Shown: positions 8,321 through 20,737, counted from the stretch's first letter. The stretch: 64,000 bases of DNA from JADKAV01 sp963769435 (GCA_963769435.1 CAVYLN010000001.1:992001-1056000), one strand, 5' to 3'. The notes: a model not told the origin generated them from the sequence alone. Made by a program: numbers and translations.

Positions 8321-9250
8321 TCAGTCGGAGATGACGTCCAGACGTTCGAGGATGACCCCCTCGCGCAGGGCCCAGGGGCAGATCGCGAACTCGTGGATCC
8401 CGAAGATGTCCATGACCGCCTCGGCGACCACCGCCCCGGCCACCAGTTGCCTGGCCCGGCCGACGGAGACACCCGGTAGTTCCGTGCGTTTGCTGGCGGG
8501 CATCTCGGCCAGTTTCGGCATCCACACGGCGAGGTCGTCGCGGGTGAGGGACCTCCTGACGTACAGGCCCTCGGAACTGGCCGGTGCACCTGCGATCCTG
8601 GAGAGTTGCCGAAGTGTCTTGCTGGTGGCGACGGACAGCTCGGGCTGGCCGAACCTCGTCAGCCGGCTGACCACATCGGCCACCTGCGCCCTCGCGTGTT
8701 TGCGCAGCGCCTTGAGTTGCTTGCTGGTCGGAGGGTCGTCGGGCAACCAGTCCCGGGTCAGTCGGCCAGCACCCAGCGGCAACGACAACGCCTCGTCGGG
8801 GCTCTCGTCAGCACCACTGGCCAGCTCCAGCGACCCACCCCCGATGTCCACGACCAGCAAGCGGCCGCTGGACCAGCCGAACCAGCGGCGGACCGCGAGG
8901 AAGGTGACCCGGGATTCGCGTTCCCCGCTCATCAGGTCCACCTCGACGCCGGTGCGCCGCTGCACCTCCTGCAGAACAGACCTTCCGTTGGGCGCGTCCC
9001 GGATGGCGCTCGTGGCGAAGGCCATGATCTCGGTGACGCCGGAGTCCTCCGCGATCTGCAGGGAATCCTCGATGAACTCGATCAGGGCCCGGGCCGCCGA
9101 GTCGTCGATGCTGCCGTCGTCGAGCAGGTGTTCGGCGAGCCGAAGTTCCAGTTTGTGCGAGACGGCCGGGACCGGTGCCGCGCCCTGGTGCGCGTCCACC
9201 AGCAGCAGGTGTGCGGTGTTGGAACCGATATCCAGGACGCCGAGTCGCAT
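8321..9250 (-). CDS. Ppx/GppA family phosphatase (exopolyphosphatase-like)
   Basis: A 309-residue member of the actin-like ASKHA fold. The N-terminal phosphate loop is VLDIGSNTAHLLLVD, and the second phosphate-binding loop is VVDIGGGSLELASG. It would hydrolyse polyphosphate or the guanosine pentaphosphate alarmone; at about 310 residues it is the short actinobacterial form without the C-terminal HD-like domains. Start ATG at 9250 is placed 6 nt after TACCCT (9262-9257 on the minus strand). An open stretch further upstream crosses the divergent gene and is rejected. It shares a very short divergent promoter region with the gene at 9282. Confidence 0.9.
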   Translation of the reverse strand: MRLGVLDIGSNTAHLLLVDAHQGAAPVPAVSHKLELRLAEHLLDDGSIDDSAARALIEFIEDSLQIAEDSGVTEIMAFATSAIRDAPNGRSVLQEVQRRTGVEVDLMSGERESRVTFLAVRRWFGWSSGRLLVVDIGGGSLELASGADESPDEALSLPLGAGRLTRDWLPDDPPTSKQLKALRKHARAQVADVVSRLTRFGQPELSVATSKTLRQLSRIAGAPASSEGLYVRRSLTRDDLAVWMPKLAEMPASKRTELPGVSVGRARQLVAGAVVAEAVMDIFGIHEFAICPWALREGVILERLDVISD

Positions 9251-9281
9251 GGCTTCAGGGTAGGGCTCGTAGGCTGGGCCG
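9251..9281. promoter_or_regulatory. 31-bp divergent leaderless promoter pair
   Basis: Only 31 bp separate the start codons of two divergent genes. On the plus strand TAGGCT (9270-9275) is followed by 6 nt and GTG (9282). On the minus strand TACCCT (9262-9257) is followed by 6 nt and ATG (9250). Both fit transcripts starting at the start codon, and the -35 region of each would lie inside the other coding sequence. This is read from sequence only; start sites have not been measured. Confidence 0.6.
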
Positions 9282-10037
9282 GTGCCAGAGGTTGCCTTAG
9301 ATTTCCCCAGAGAATGGTTGGAGTTCACCGACCCCGACGACGCCGAGCGGATGTTCCGGTGCGACCTCACCTGGCTGACCAGCCGGTGGACGTGCATCTT
9401 CGGCCGTGGCTGCGGTGGCATCTCCGCCCACATGCCCGACGGTGGGTGCTGCACGCTGGGCGCACACTTCAGCGACAAGGACGACCGCAAGCGGGTGTCC
9501 AAGTGGGCGGCCCGGCTGTCGCCGGAGGACTGGCAGTACCACGAGGTCGGTGCCGAGAAGGGCATCGTCATGAAGGACCCCGAGGGCAGCAAGCAGACCC
9601 GGGTGGTGGACGGGGCCTGCTTGTTCCTCAACCGCCCCGACTTCGACGGCCCCACCGGCTGCGCGCTGCACGCTCTGGCGATCCGGGAGGGCGTCTCGCC
9701 GGTCCAGACGAAGCCGGACGTCTGCTGGCAACTGCCGATCCGGCGCACCTTCGACAACGTCGAGCGCCCCGACGGCACCCACGTGCTCGTGGTGGGAATC
9801 GGAGAGTACGACCGCCGCGGCTGGGGTCCCGGTGGGCACGACCTGAACTGGTACTGCTCGTCGAACACCGAGGCCCATGTTGCCGCCGAGCCGGTCTACG
9901 TCACAGAGCGGGACGCCCTGCTGGAACTCATGGGCGAGAAGGCCTACGCGGTACTGGCCGAGGCCTGCGAGCGCAGGGAGCGTGGTCGGCTGCGCGGCGA
10001 CGAGACCGCCCGGCATCCGGCCGACCCCCGGGACTGA
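9282..10037 (+). CDS. conserved Cys-rich protein of unknown function
   Basis: A 251-residue soluble protein I do not recognise with certainty. It has clustered cysteines: FRCDLTWLTSRWTCIF, GRGCGG, DGGCCTLGAH, then single cysteines in GACLF, GCALHAL, DVCWQLP and WYCSS. The spacing resembles proteins that hold a metal or an iron-sulfur cluster, and a link to the DUF3109/YkgJ-like Cys-cluster families is possible but unproven. The N-terminus (ALDFPREWLEF) is Trp- and Asp-rich, and the last 25 residues are highly charged. The GTG start is leaderless by position. It lies 68 bp upstream of radA in the same direction, which has its own -10. Confidence 0.75.
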   Translation: MPEVALDFPREWLEFTDPDDAERMFRCDLTWLTSRWTCIFGRGCGGISAHMPDGGCCTLGAHFSDKDDRKRVSKWAARLSPEDWQYHEVGAEKGIVMKDPEGSKQTRVVDGACLFLNRPDFDGPTGCALHALAIREGVSPVQTKPDVCWQLPIRRTFDNVERPDGTHVLVVGIGEYDRRGWGPGGHDLNWYCSSNTEAHVAAEPVYVTERDALLELMGEKAYAVLAEACERRERGRLRGDETARHPADPRD

Positions 10038-10105
10038 CGCGGCGCTGTCCCCAACCCTGGCGCGGCGGTCCCGCGCTGTCGTACCCCGCCCATAGGCTGA
10101 CGAAC

Positions 10106-11534
10106 GTGGCCAAGACCGAGTACCAGTGCACCGATTGCGGCAATCGCACGGCGAAGTGGCTGGGCAAGTGCCCGGCGTGTGAGCGTTTCGGGGTGCTCGT
10201 GGAGGCCGCGCCCAGTCGGCCGAAGGCCGGGGCGAAGTCGCGCGGACCCGCCTCCACCCCGACCCGGGCCGCGCGTCCCGTCGTGGATCTGAGATCCGAG
10301 ACCCACCAACGGCAGACCACCGGCGTCGGGGAGTTCGACCGCGTGCTCGGCGGCGGTCTTGTCTCAGGCCAGGTGGTTCTGGTCGCCGGGGAGCCTGGTG
10401 TCGGCAAGTCCACCCTGCTGCTCGACGTCGGGCATCGATTCGCCGAACGCAACGGCGCGGTCCTGTACGTCTCCGGGGAGGAGTCCGCCGAGCAGATCGG
10501 GCTACGGGCCCAGCGGATCGGAGCCCTGCACCCGAACCTGCTGATCGCCGATGAGACCGAGCTGGAGCAACTCCTGGCGCACGTGACCGCGGTCCGGCCA
10601 CGCCTGCTGATCGTGGACTCGGTGCAAACGATCGCGACGGCCTCCATCGACTCGCGGGCCGGTGGTGTCGCGCAGGTGCACGAGGTGACCCAGGCGATCA
10701 CCCAGTGGGCCAAGTCCCATGGGCTGCCGACGCTGCTCGTGGGACAGTCGACCCGCGAGAACTCGGTGGCCGGTCCTCGCGCACTGGAACACCTGGTGGA
10801 CACCGTCGTCACCTTCGAGGGCGACCGGACGTCGGCGTTGCGGATGCTGCGATCGGTCAAGAACCGATTCGGCCCCACCGATGAGGTGGCGTGTTTCGAG
10901 CACGACGAACAGGGTCTGCGGGAGGTCGGGGATCCGTCGTTCCTGTTCCGGAAGGTGCGCGAGGAACCCGTCGCGGGGTCCTGCCTGACGGTGACGATGG
11001 AGGGCCGCCGCCCACTGCTCGCCGAGATCCAGGCACTTGTGGCGGTCACCGGGGCTCCTGCTCCGCGCCGGGCGGCCACCGGACTGGAACTCAACCGGAC
11101 CACCATGCTGGTCACCGTCACGGAGAAGGCCGGCGCACTGCAACTGAACAACCGGGACGTGTACGCCGCCACTGTCGGGGGCGCGAAGGTGATCGACCCG
11201 GGAAGTGACCTGGCGATCTGTCTGGCTGTCGCGTCGGCACGACTGGACGTCCCCCTGTGGGCCGACACCGTCGCCATCGGTGAGGTCACACTGTCCGGTG
11301 ACCTACGGGTGGTGCCCGGGCCTGGCCAAGCGCATCTCCGAGGCCGCCCGGCTCGGGTTCAAACGGGTGATCATCCCGGGGGATGCCGGCAGCAATCCGG
11401 AGGTGGTGCGCGCGGCCGAGGGCCTTGCGGTGCAGCCCATCCAGCGGCTCAGCGACCTGCTCGGCGCCCTGCGCCGTACGCCGAGGGTTTCTGCGGTCCG
11501 TCCGAAACTGCGACCGGTCAACGCGCCCTTCTGA
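10106..11534 (+). CDS. radA: DNA repair protein RadA (one +1 frameshift near the C-terminus)
   Basis: After correction a 475-residue RadA/Sms, a RecA-like ATPase that promotes branch migration in recombination. The zinc finger YQCTDCGNRTAKWLGKCPAC opens the protein, Walker A is GEPGVGKST, Walker B is LLIVDSVQT, and the RadA-specific SVKNRFG motif is present. The C-terminal Lon-like domain is interrupted at 11318-11321: the frame reads VVPGPGQAH, whereas skipping one base gives VVPGLAKRISEAARLGF, the family sequence. The GTG start is 7 nt after TAGGCT. It is followed after 46 bp by disA, the usual actinobacterial order; RadA is known to inhibit DisA in other bacteria. Confidence 0.92.
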
Positions 11535-11580
11535 GCCCGTCGGGCGATAATGCCTGGAAGACGGGGTGAGGAGGCAGGCC

Positions 11581-12643
11581 ATGGATCGAGCGCTGCGGAT
11601 GAGGACGGCGCTCGCGCAACTCGCACCGGGAACGGCCCTTCGCGAGGGACTCGAGCGTATTCTGCGCGGGCGCACCGGCGGGCTGATCGTCCTGGGCAAT
11701 GACGAGACCCTCGAGCGGATCTCCGGCGGCGGGTTCCGCATGGACGTCGAATTCACCTCGACCGGGCTGCGGGAACTCGCCAAGATGGATGGGGCGGTGA
11801 TCCTCGACCGCAATGCGACCCGCATCCTGCGCGCGGCCGTGCAGCTGTTGCCCGACGCAGCCATCCCCACGCAGGAGACCGGCACTCGGCATCGCACGGC
11901 CGAACGTGTCGCGGTCCAGACCGGATTCCCCGTGATCAGCGTCAGCAAGTCGATGCAGACGCTGGCTCTGTACTACGACGGTCAGCGGAAGGTCCTCGAG
12001 GACTCCACCACGATCCTGGGCAAGGCCAACCAGGCGCTGGCCACGCTCGAGCGGTACCGCTCAGCGCCTCGACGAGGTCGGATCCACGTTGTCCGCCCTT
12101 GAGGTCGAGGACCTCGTGACGGTCCGAGATGTCCTGCTGGTCGCGCAGCGCCTCGAAATGGTCCGGCGGATGTCCGCGGAGATCGACGAGTTCGTCGTGG
12201 AACTCGGCGTCGACGGCCGTCTTCTGGACCTGCAGTTGCGGGAGGTCGTCAACGGGGTCGGCACCGACCAGGTGCTCCTGCTCAGGGACTACCTTCCGGA
12301 CCCCGACGACTACGCACCCACGATCTCCCTGCTCGACGGGGCTGAGGACGAGACGCTCATGGATCTCATCTCGCTGGGCACGACCATCGGCCTGTCCGCG
12401 GATCTCGACGGGCTGGACCAGCCCTTGAGCCCTCGCGGCTACCGCCTCCTGGGGCGCGTGCCGCGACTGCCGGAATCCGTCGTCCAGAGACTCATCGACC
12501 ACTTCGGCAGCCTGCAGAAGCTGCTCGCCGCCTCGATCGACGACCTGCAGTCGGTGGACGGCGTCGGTGAGGCCCGGGCCCGGAATGTGCGGGATGCCCT
12601 TTCGCGGCTTGCCGAATCGTCGATCCTGGATCGCTACCAGTAG
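11581..12643 (+). CDS. disA: diadenylate cyclase DisA (one +1 frameshift)
   Basis: DisA makes the second messenger c-di-AMP from two ATP and scans DNA for branched structures. The DAC domain motifs are DGA (in AKMDGAVILD) and RHR (in ETGTRHRTAERV). Three helical spine and HhH segments follow, ending in VDGVGEARARNVRDALSRL. The two halves lie in different frames; removing the T at 12061 joins LERYR to QRLDEVGSTL and restores a protein of 353 residues. Start ATG at 11581 has GGAGG about 7 nt upstream. The insertion is not in a homopolymer. A real null allele is possible, but both halves are free of other damage. Confidence 0.92.
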
Positions 12644-12649
12644 CACGGG

Positions 12650-13267
12650 TCAGCCCAGGCTGAACGTGACCGGCTCGCTGGTGACGGCTGCGTTGGTCGC
12701 CTCCACCTGGTAGGCGCCGCTCTGCGCGGCGGTCGCGCTGGCACCGCAGCCGTTGGCCGTGACGGTCGCGTCCCAGGTGCCCTTCACCGCATAGGCCTCC
12801 CCGGCCGGGATCTCCTCCTCCTGCGACTCGCCCGGGTCTGTGCAGTCGTCCGAGGACCACACGTCGAAGCCGCCGGAGGTGACCACAAACGTGTTCGCCG
12901 CCGGACCGACGTCGCGCACGCACGCTTCCGCACCCTCGTTGGCGATCTTCATGACGAACTCGACCGGACCGCCGGCAGGGGCGGTCTGGGCCGTCGTGAC
13001 CGAAACGACGATGTCAGTGTCCTGGCACGGTGCCCCGGACACCGCGGGCGACGCCGAACCCGACGGGGTCGGACTCGTGGCCGGGGTCGACAGTGTCGGC
13101 AGCGGGGAGGGGCTCGCGCTGGCTGCCGTGGGCGCCGGTGATCCACCCGGCGAGATGAGCCACCACACCAGCGCCAGGACGACGAGCACTCCCAGGATCA
13201 CGACGATCCGGCGGCGCCAGTAGACGCTGGCGGGTTCCGGGCCGACCGGGTTGAACAACGAACTCAT
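12650..13267 (-). CDS. membrane-anchored protein with Pro/Ser/Thr linker and Ig-like outer domain
   Basis: A 205-residue protein of unknown function. About 20 basic cytoplasmic residues precede one membrane helix (IVVILGVLVVLALVWWLI). A 50-residue linker rich in Ser, Pro, Thr and Ala follows. The outer domain of about 125 residues has four cysteines (APCQDTD, AEACVRD, DDCTDP, NGCGAS) and a beta-sandwich look (PVEFVMKIANEG). The ATG at 13267 lies 7 nt after TAACGT (13280-13275), so the mRNA is probably leaderless. It ends 6 bp from the convergent disA and is divergent from mutY. Confidence 0.8.
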   Translation of the reverse strand: MSSLFNPVGPEPASVYWRRRIVVILGVLVVLALVWWLISPGGSPAPTAASASPSPLPTLSTPATSPTPSGSASPAVSGAPCQDTDIVVSVTTAQTAPAGGPVEFVMKIANEGAEACVRDVGPAANTFVVTSGGFDVWSSDDCTDPGESQEEEIPAGEAYAVKGTWDATVTANGCGASATAAQSGAYQVEATNAAVTSEPVTFSLG

Positions 13268-13336
13268 GACAGCAACGTTATGCAGCCCTCGGGCCCCGCG
13301 TTTGCCCGGGTCGGGCAACCGGGGTGCAATGTCGGC

Positions 13337-14155
13337 ATGGCTCAGGTGGACCGCGTCGTCAGCGAGTGGTTCATCGCCAACCGTCGGGACCTGCCGTGGC
13401 GATCCAGTGACCCCTGGGGCGTCTACGTCAGCGAGATCATGCTGCAGCAGACACCCGTCAACCGGGTGCTACCGGCCTGGCACGCCTGGCTGTCACGCTG
13501 GCCCACTCCCACCGCCCTTGCCGACGACTCGGTGGGGGAGGCGATCCGGCAATGGGGCCGCCTCGGGTATCCACGTCGGGCGAAGCGGATGCACGAGGCT
13601 TCCGTGGTGATGCGCGACCGATTCGACGGTCGCGTCCCCGACCGCGAGGACCTGCTGCGCGACCTGCCGGGAGTGGGCGAGTACACCGCGGCGGCGGTGG
13701 CCGCCTTCGCGTACGGTCGCGACACTGTCGTCGTGGACATCAACGTCCGCCGATTCCTCACACGGATCCTGACCGGCCGCGATCCCGGGCTGCACCCATC
13801 CGCTGCGGAACGCGCGTTGGCACAACTGGTCTTCGACGAACTGGACGTACCGGCACCGCTGTGGGCGGCGGCCTCCATGGAGTTCGGGGCGCTCGTGTGC
13901 ACCGCGCGAGCGCCGGGATGTGATTCCTGCCCGCTGTCCGAGGCGTGCGATTGGGTACCCGGACCGCGCGTCTCGCGCACCCAGACCTACGAGGGGACCG
14001 ACCGCCAGGCCCGCGGTGCCGTGCTGGAGGTGCTGCGCCAAGGCCCGGTGGACGACTTCGACTGGCACGATCGGGACCAGCTCGAGCGGGCTCTGGGTGG
14101 GCTGCTCGCCGACGGCCTGATCGTGCGGACCGATCGATGGCGGCTACCGGACTAG
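13337..14155 (+). CDS. mutY: A/G-specific adenine glycosylase (MutY)
   Basis: A 272-residue DNA repair enzyme that removes adenine mispaired with 8-oxoguanine. Motifs: NRRDLPWR and EIMLQQTPVNRV at the start, the helix-hairpin-helix LPGVGEYTAAAV, the catalytic Asp in VVVDINVRRFL, and the iron-sulfur cysteines as C-x6-C-x2-C-x5-C in CTARAPGCDSCPLSEAC. It lacks the full MutT-like C-terminal domain of E. coli MutY; only about 70 residues follow the cluster, as is common in actinobacteria. Start ATG at 13337 (MAQVDRVVSEWF) is chosen from the family N-terminus, with TGCAAT 6 nt upstream. Confidence 0.93.
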   Translation: MAQVDRVVSEWFIANRRDLPWRSSDPWGVYVSEIMLQQTPVNRVLPAWHAWLSRWPTPTALADDSVGEAIRQWGRLGYPRRAKRMHEASVVMRDRFDGRVPDREDLLRDLPGVGEYTAAAVAAFAYGRDTVVVDINVRRFLTRILTGRDPGLHPSAAERALAQLVFDELDVPAPLWAAASMEFGALVCTARAPGCDSCPLSEACDWVPGPRVSRTQTYEGTDRQARGAVLEVLRQGPVDDFDWHDRDQLERALGGLLADGLIVRTDRWRLPD

Positions 14156-14185
14156 GCGCGGCCCAGCTCTCTGGGGATCCGACCG

Positions 14186-14375
14186 CCTCCAACTCTCCGC
14201 GGACACCTGAAGCGGCCTTCGCCTCACTGCGCTGAGTTGGAGGGCATTCGACCCATTTGTCCCGGTTTGTAAGGAAATTCGCCTCCAAGCTGTCCGCACA
14301 CAGCCCACAGCGATGCGGACAGTTGGAGGCGAACCGGCAGCAGGGCGCAGCGACGCGGACAGTTGGGTCCCTCAG
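14186..14375. repeat. convergent-junction element: two hairpins with repeated arm sequence
   Basis: This gap lies between the converging mutY and clpC. An outer pair of 10-bp arms is CCTCCAACTC (14186-14195) and GAGTTGGAGG (14234-14243). A second, stronger hairpin has arms CGCCTCCAAGCTGTCCGCA (14280-14298) and TGCGGACAGTTGGAGGCG (14314-14331), complementary except for one bulged base, with a 15-nt loop. The right arm is repeated 40 bp further (GCGGACAGTTGG at 14315 and 14355). The layout resembles the elements at 1100 and 56591, but the sequence differs. No ORF in it looks coding. Confidence 0.75.
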
Positions 14376-14390
14376 TTGCCCGCCAGACAC

Positions 14391-14428
14391 GCAGAGGGGC
14401 CGCACCGAACCCGGTGCGGCCCCTCTGC
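14391..14428 (-). terminator. strong hairpin terminator downstream of clpC
   Basis: A perfect 16-bp stem, GCAGAGGGGCCGCACC (14391-14406) and GGTGCGGCCCCTCTGC (14413-14428), closes a 6-nt loop 12 bp after the clpC stop codon. There is no U-tract, which is usual for actinobacterial terminators. Being symmetric it could also stop transcripts from mutY. Confidence 0.85.
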
Positions 14429-14440
14429 GGTGAGCGTTGA

Positions 14441-16936
<2,496 letters not shown>

Positions 16937-17069
16937 CCGTAGACTCCCATCGCACGGTGATTTCTCACTCTAGCCTCGACCTACGACAACGACGAGTTCG
17001 TTTGTGTGCTTCCCGGCTTCGCCCAGGGTGAACGCGGCGACCTCGGCCGGGCACGCACCGCGAACACCC

Positions 17070-17107
17070 GGACAGATTCCATTTCACATGTGAAGCCGAT
17101 TCTGTCC
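17070..17107. repeat. 38-bp palindrome centred on TTCACATGTGAA
   Basis: Outer arms GGACAGA (17070-17076) and TCTGTCC (17101-17107) and a perfect inner core TTCACATGTGAA (17083-17094) share one centre; the bases between pair only partly. It stands in the 195-bp gap downstream of the glycosidase fusion gene and upstream of clpC. A closely related, more perfect palindrome is at 53565-53608, sharing AGATTCC and the core. It may be a terminator or a protein-binding site. Confidence 0.7.
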
Positions 17108-17131
17108 AAGTTTCGCGCGGGCCGACCCCCG

Positions 17132-19213
17132 TCACTCCGGAGAGGCCCCAAGCCGCAGGTCGTGGCAGGCGAGCAGGAACTCCGAGGCGGACCACGCCTG
17201 GTAGGCCTTGCCCATCGGGCGGCCGGTCTCGCCGTGCGCCCACTCGTTGAACTCCCACTCCGTCGAAGATCCCGTCCTGGTTGAGCTTGGCCAGCTTGAC
17301 GAGTTCCTGGTAGGCGATCTGGCGGTAGCCCAGGCGCTGGATGAACCTCACCCACTGGGCGCCGATGAACGGCCAGATCCCGCCGTTGTGGTAGTGGTGC
17401 GGGAGGTTCAGCAGGTTCACCGTGTAGTAGGGCGCGCCAGTCCGGGTCACCGGAGTGCACGACCGGGTAGAGGTTCTTGACCGGCCACGGGTCGTTGATC
17501 CCGACCCCCCACATGAAGCGGAAGGCGATCTTGGCCCGTGCCACGTCCAGGACGTTGAACAGCGAGGCGAGGATGTTGCCGTAGACGTCGCAGCGCCAGT
17601 TGAAGTCGAACGGCGTCACCTGCGCCAGCAGGTACCGGGTGTCGCCGACGCCGAGTTGCCGCTCGGTGAACATGGAACCGGCACCCTCGTCGCCCTTCGG
17701 CCCGGTCGTCGGCCAGAACCGGTCCAGCAGCACCGACTTGATCGTCTGCGACCAGCGCAGGTAGTCCGCCGCCCGCTCGTGTTCCCCGGCCAGTTCCAGC
17801 ATCCGGCCGAACGCGACGTTGGCGCGGTACCACAGCACCTCGTCGACCAGGATGTTGTAGCTGCGGCCGAACAGGTCGGTCCAGTCCCCGGCCTCCGGGA
17901 TCTCGAGCAGGGCGTCGTTGTTGCTGTCGTGCGCGCTGAGCCAGTTCATGGCGTGCTGCAGACCCCACAGCCGCTCGCGCAGGAAGCGCGATGTCCCCGG
18001 AGTTGCGCACGTACTCGTACATGGCGATGACGGTCCACAGACCCGGAGTCGATGGAACTGATCCCGCCGACCCCGGAGTAGTCGGGGATCTCCTCGTCGA
18101 TGGTCACGTTGGCCGGGATCTGACCGTTGGGACTCATGTGGTTGAGCAGCGTCTCCAGGGTCCTGCGACGCGCACGCCCGGATCTCCGGATCGTCGAGGT
18201 GCATCGAACCGACGACCGCGACGGACCCGTCGCGCGCCCAGACGCTGCGGTAGTTCACATCGGTGCCGTGGACCAGGTTGTCCTCCAGCGAACACGCGGA
18301 GAAGCCCAGCGGGGTGATGTTGCGCTTGAGCGCCTCGACCGCCTTGGCGTACGCCGGTCTCCAGCAGTTCGATGTCCTCGCGCGACAGCCCGTCGACGTG
18401 CTCCTCGTCGAAGATCCGCTGGATCGCCGGGTCGAGTCTGCTTGGGCCATTCGTGGTCGTCGTACTCGGGGATCTCGCGTGATCACACCGTAGTGCTGCA
18501 GGCCCTCGAGCACGCCGTCGGCGAAGTGCTCCTGCGCCTGGATAGGTGGGCACGGACAGCGTGCGGGCGGAGAGTTCCGGCTGCGCGTTCTCGACGACGA
18601 TCCCGCGGACGCCGGGGATGAGGAACATCGCCGAGTCGTTGCCGGTGTCACCGGCCACGACCACCTCGTGGGCCTTGATCCCCAGTTCGTCCAGGAGCCA
18701 GCGCAACGAGTTGCCCTTGTTGGCCATCTTGGGCAGCACGTCGAGGTCGCGGGCACTGGAGTAGACGAGGTTGACCGTGACCCCCTCGGCGTTCAACAGG
18801 TCCTCGAGCTGCTGGATCGCCTCGTCCTCGGCACCTTCGAGGTACCAACTGGACTTGTAGCGGTGCTGGAACTGAGGCGGTTGCCGAACGGCGTTCGTGG
18901 CGGCCTGCACGATCGACTCGATGGTGCCCTTGTCCCACCCCTCCTCCATGACCTCGGAGAACTCCTTGAGCATCGTCTTGGCCTTGAAGTCGTAGATCAT
19001 GGTGCCGACCCCGCAGATCGCGAAATCCGGCTCCGGCAGGTCCGTGTTGGCGATCACCTTGACGGTGTCGTTGAGCAGCCGGCCGGTCGTGTAGCACAGC
19101 AGCGGGCGGGCCTCGTCGGGGATCGAGCGCCAGGCATGGTTGAAACGCAAGGTGGCGTCGGGTTTGCCCAGAAGGGTTCCGTCAAGGTCGGAGCAGAACA
19201 TCCGTACTGACAT
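17132..19213 (-). CDS. HAD-IIB sucrose-phosphatase-like domain fused to GDE_C/GH100-like glycosidase (nine +1 frameshifts)
   Basis: After removing nine single inserted bases the frame encodes about 690 residues. Residues 1-230 or so are a Cof/sucrose-phosphatase-type HAD domain: FCSDLDGTLLG, CYTTGR, and VVAGDTGNDSAMFL. The rest is an (alpha/alpha)6 glycosidase like debranching enzymes and neutral invertases: NYRSVWARDGSVAVVGSM, SSIDSGLWTVIAMYEY, EAGDWTDLFGRSYN, HNGGIWPFIGAQWV and the end EWAHGETGRPMGKAYQAWSA. Insertions map near 17261, 17436, 17986, 18043, 18171, 18355, 18442, 18469 and 18540. Start ATG at 19213 has AAAGGA upstream. It lies 85 bp downstream of a sucrose-phosphate-synthase-like gene, so it probably dephosphorylates and/or cleaves sucrose. 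It may be a real pseudogene given the density of shifts. Confidence 0.8.
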
Positions 19214-19298
19214 GCGAATCCTTTCGAGTCGGCCCCGGACGCCCACCCTAGCCCGCGCCGGGGACGCAGGGAGGTTGAGCGGATCCGGCCGATCGCGA

Positions 19299-20607
19299 TC
19301 AGACGAACGAGTCGGTCACGTCGAAACTCGGAGTGCCCCGGGACTCCACGGCGCTGATCAACTGCTGGGCGATACCGGTCCACGTGAACAGTGCCCGCAC
19401 GCGATGTGCGCCGTCGCGGTGCAGTCGCTCCCGCAGCCTCTGGTACTTCAACGCCTGCAGCAGAGCGATGCCGAACTCCTGCTTGTCGGTGGTGTCGGCG
19501 TACAGCGCCTGTGGATCCGAAGTACACGGCCCGCCACAGCCCACCGTGGGTGGTCATGACCGTCGGCGCCCCACAGGCCATGGCCTCCACCGCCGTCATC
19601 CCGAACGGTTCGTACCGGCTGGACAGCGCGAACACGTCGGCCGCGCGGTAGAAGTCGGCCATCTCGTCGTCCTCGAGGGATCCGGTCAACTGCACGCGGT
19701 CCTCGAGACCGTACTCGCGGACCTTCGCAACGATCTCGTCCAGGATGTCGTTGTCACCGAAGTCGGAGGTCTCGGCGCCACACGCTATCCGCAGCCGGGC
19801 TTCCGGGATCCGTTCGGCGACCACGCTGAACGCGTCCACGAGCAGGTCGAAGCCCTTGTTGCGCGCCAGTCGCCCGATGGAGGCGATGACCAGACCCTCG
19901 TACCCCAGCGACTCCCGGATGCTGTCGCGCGTCGCACCACTGACAGGGAAGAACCGGTTGTCGTCGTAGCCCGGCGGGATCATCTTGATGCGGTGAGCCG
20001 CCACGTCGTAATGCTCGCGCAGCAGGTCCACCTGCGGCGGCGAGGTGGCGATCACCATGTCGCACTCGCGGAACAGCGTCTCCTCGTGGTGGATGCGCCG
20101 GCTGAAGTTGTACTGCTTCTCCATCTCCTCGGCGGACTTGTCGGAGTCCTGCTCCATCTGGTGCTTCTTCCAGTACCCCAGCGAGTGCGGGGTGTGGATG
20201 TGCGGCACGTCGAGCACGTTGGCCAGGTGCTGGCCCGCCAGGCCGGCGTCCCAGTAGTGGCTGTTGATGAACTCGTACTCCAGGCCCTTGTTCTTGATGA
20301 AGCGCAGGGCGTTCTCACCCCACTCGGGGAGTTTCTTGTAGAGGTACTCCTTGGGGATGAACTCGGGCCCGCCGCAGTTCATCCGGATGATCCGGACATC
20401 CTCGTCGACGACCTCGATCTGCCGCTGCTTCTCGAAACGCCGGGTCCAGATGTCCACGCGGTAGCCCAGTTGCGCGAGTTTCTTGGACAGTTCGAGGACG
20501 AAGACCACCTGACCGCCGGTGTCGGGGGCACCGAGCGGGGGTTCCGCGGCCACGTACCCGTGTGTGGAGATCATGGCTATCCGTTGCTTGCGCCGCCGGG
20601 GGGCCAC
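19299..20607 (-). CDS. GT4 glycosyltransferase, sucrose-phosphate-synthase-like (one +1 frameshift)
   Basis: A retaining GT-B glycosyltransferase of about 435 residues. The N-terminal domain shows ISTHGYVAAEPPLGAPDTGG and QVVFVLELSKKLAQLGY, as in sucrose synthases and sucrose-phosphate synthases, and INSHYWDAG and HIHTPHSLGYWK fit the sugar-phosphate side. The C-terminal domain has SIGRLARNKGFDLLVDAF and the nucleotide-sugar motif SSRYEPFGMTAVEAMACG. At 19517-19518 one extra base breaks the frame after WRAVYF; skipping it gives DPQALYADTTDKQEFG. Start GTG at 20607 has GAGGTGA 6 nt upstream, and TAGTAT upstream may be the -10. The phosphatase/glycosidase fusion gene is next on the same strand, giving a sucrose operon. 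Confidence 0.85.
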
Positions 20608-20737
20608 TGCAAATCACCTCGTCAGATCGCGAACCACTGCCCTGATACTACCCGTGGGCCCGCGAGCGACACACCCCCACGCGCAACCGGGCTCCCCGGC
20701 GACGCCGACCACGCCGTTCGGCGGGGTACCCTCCAGG

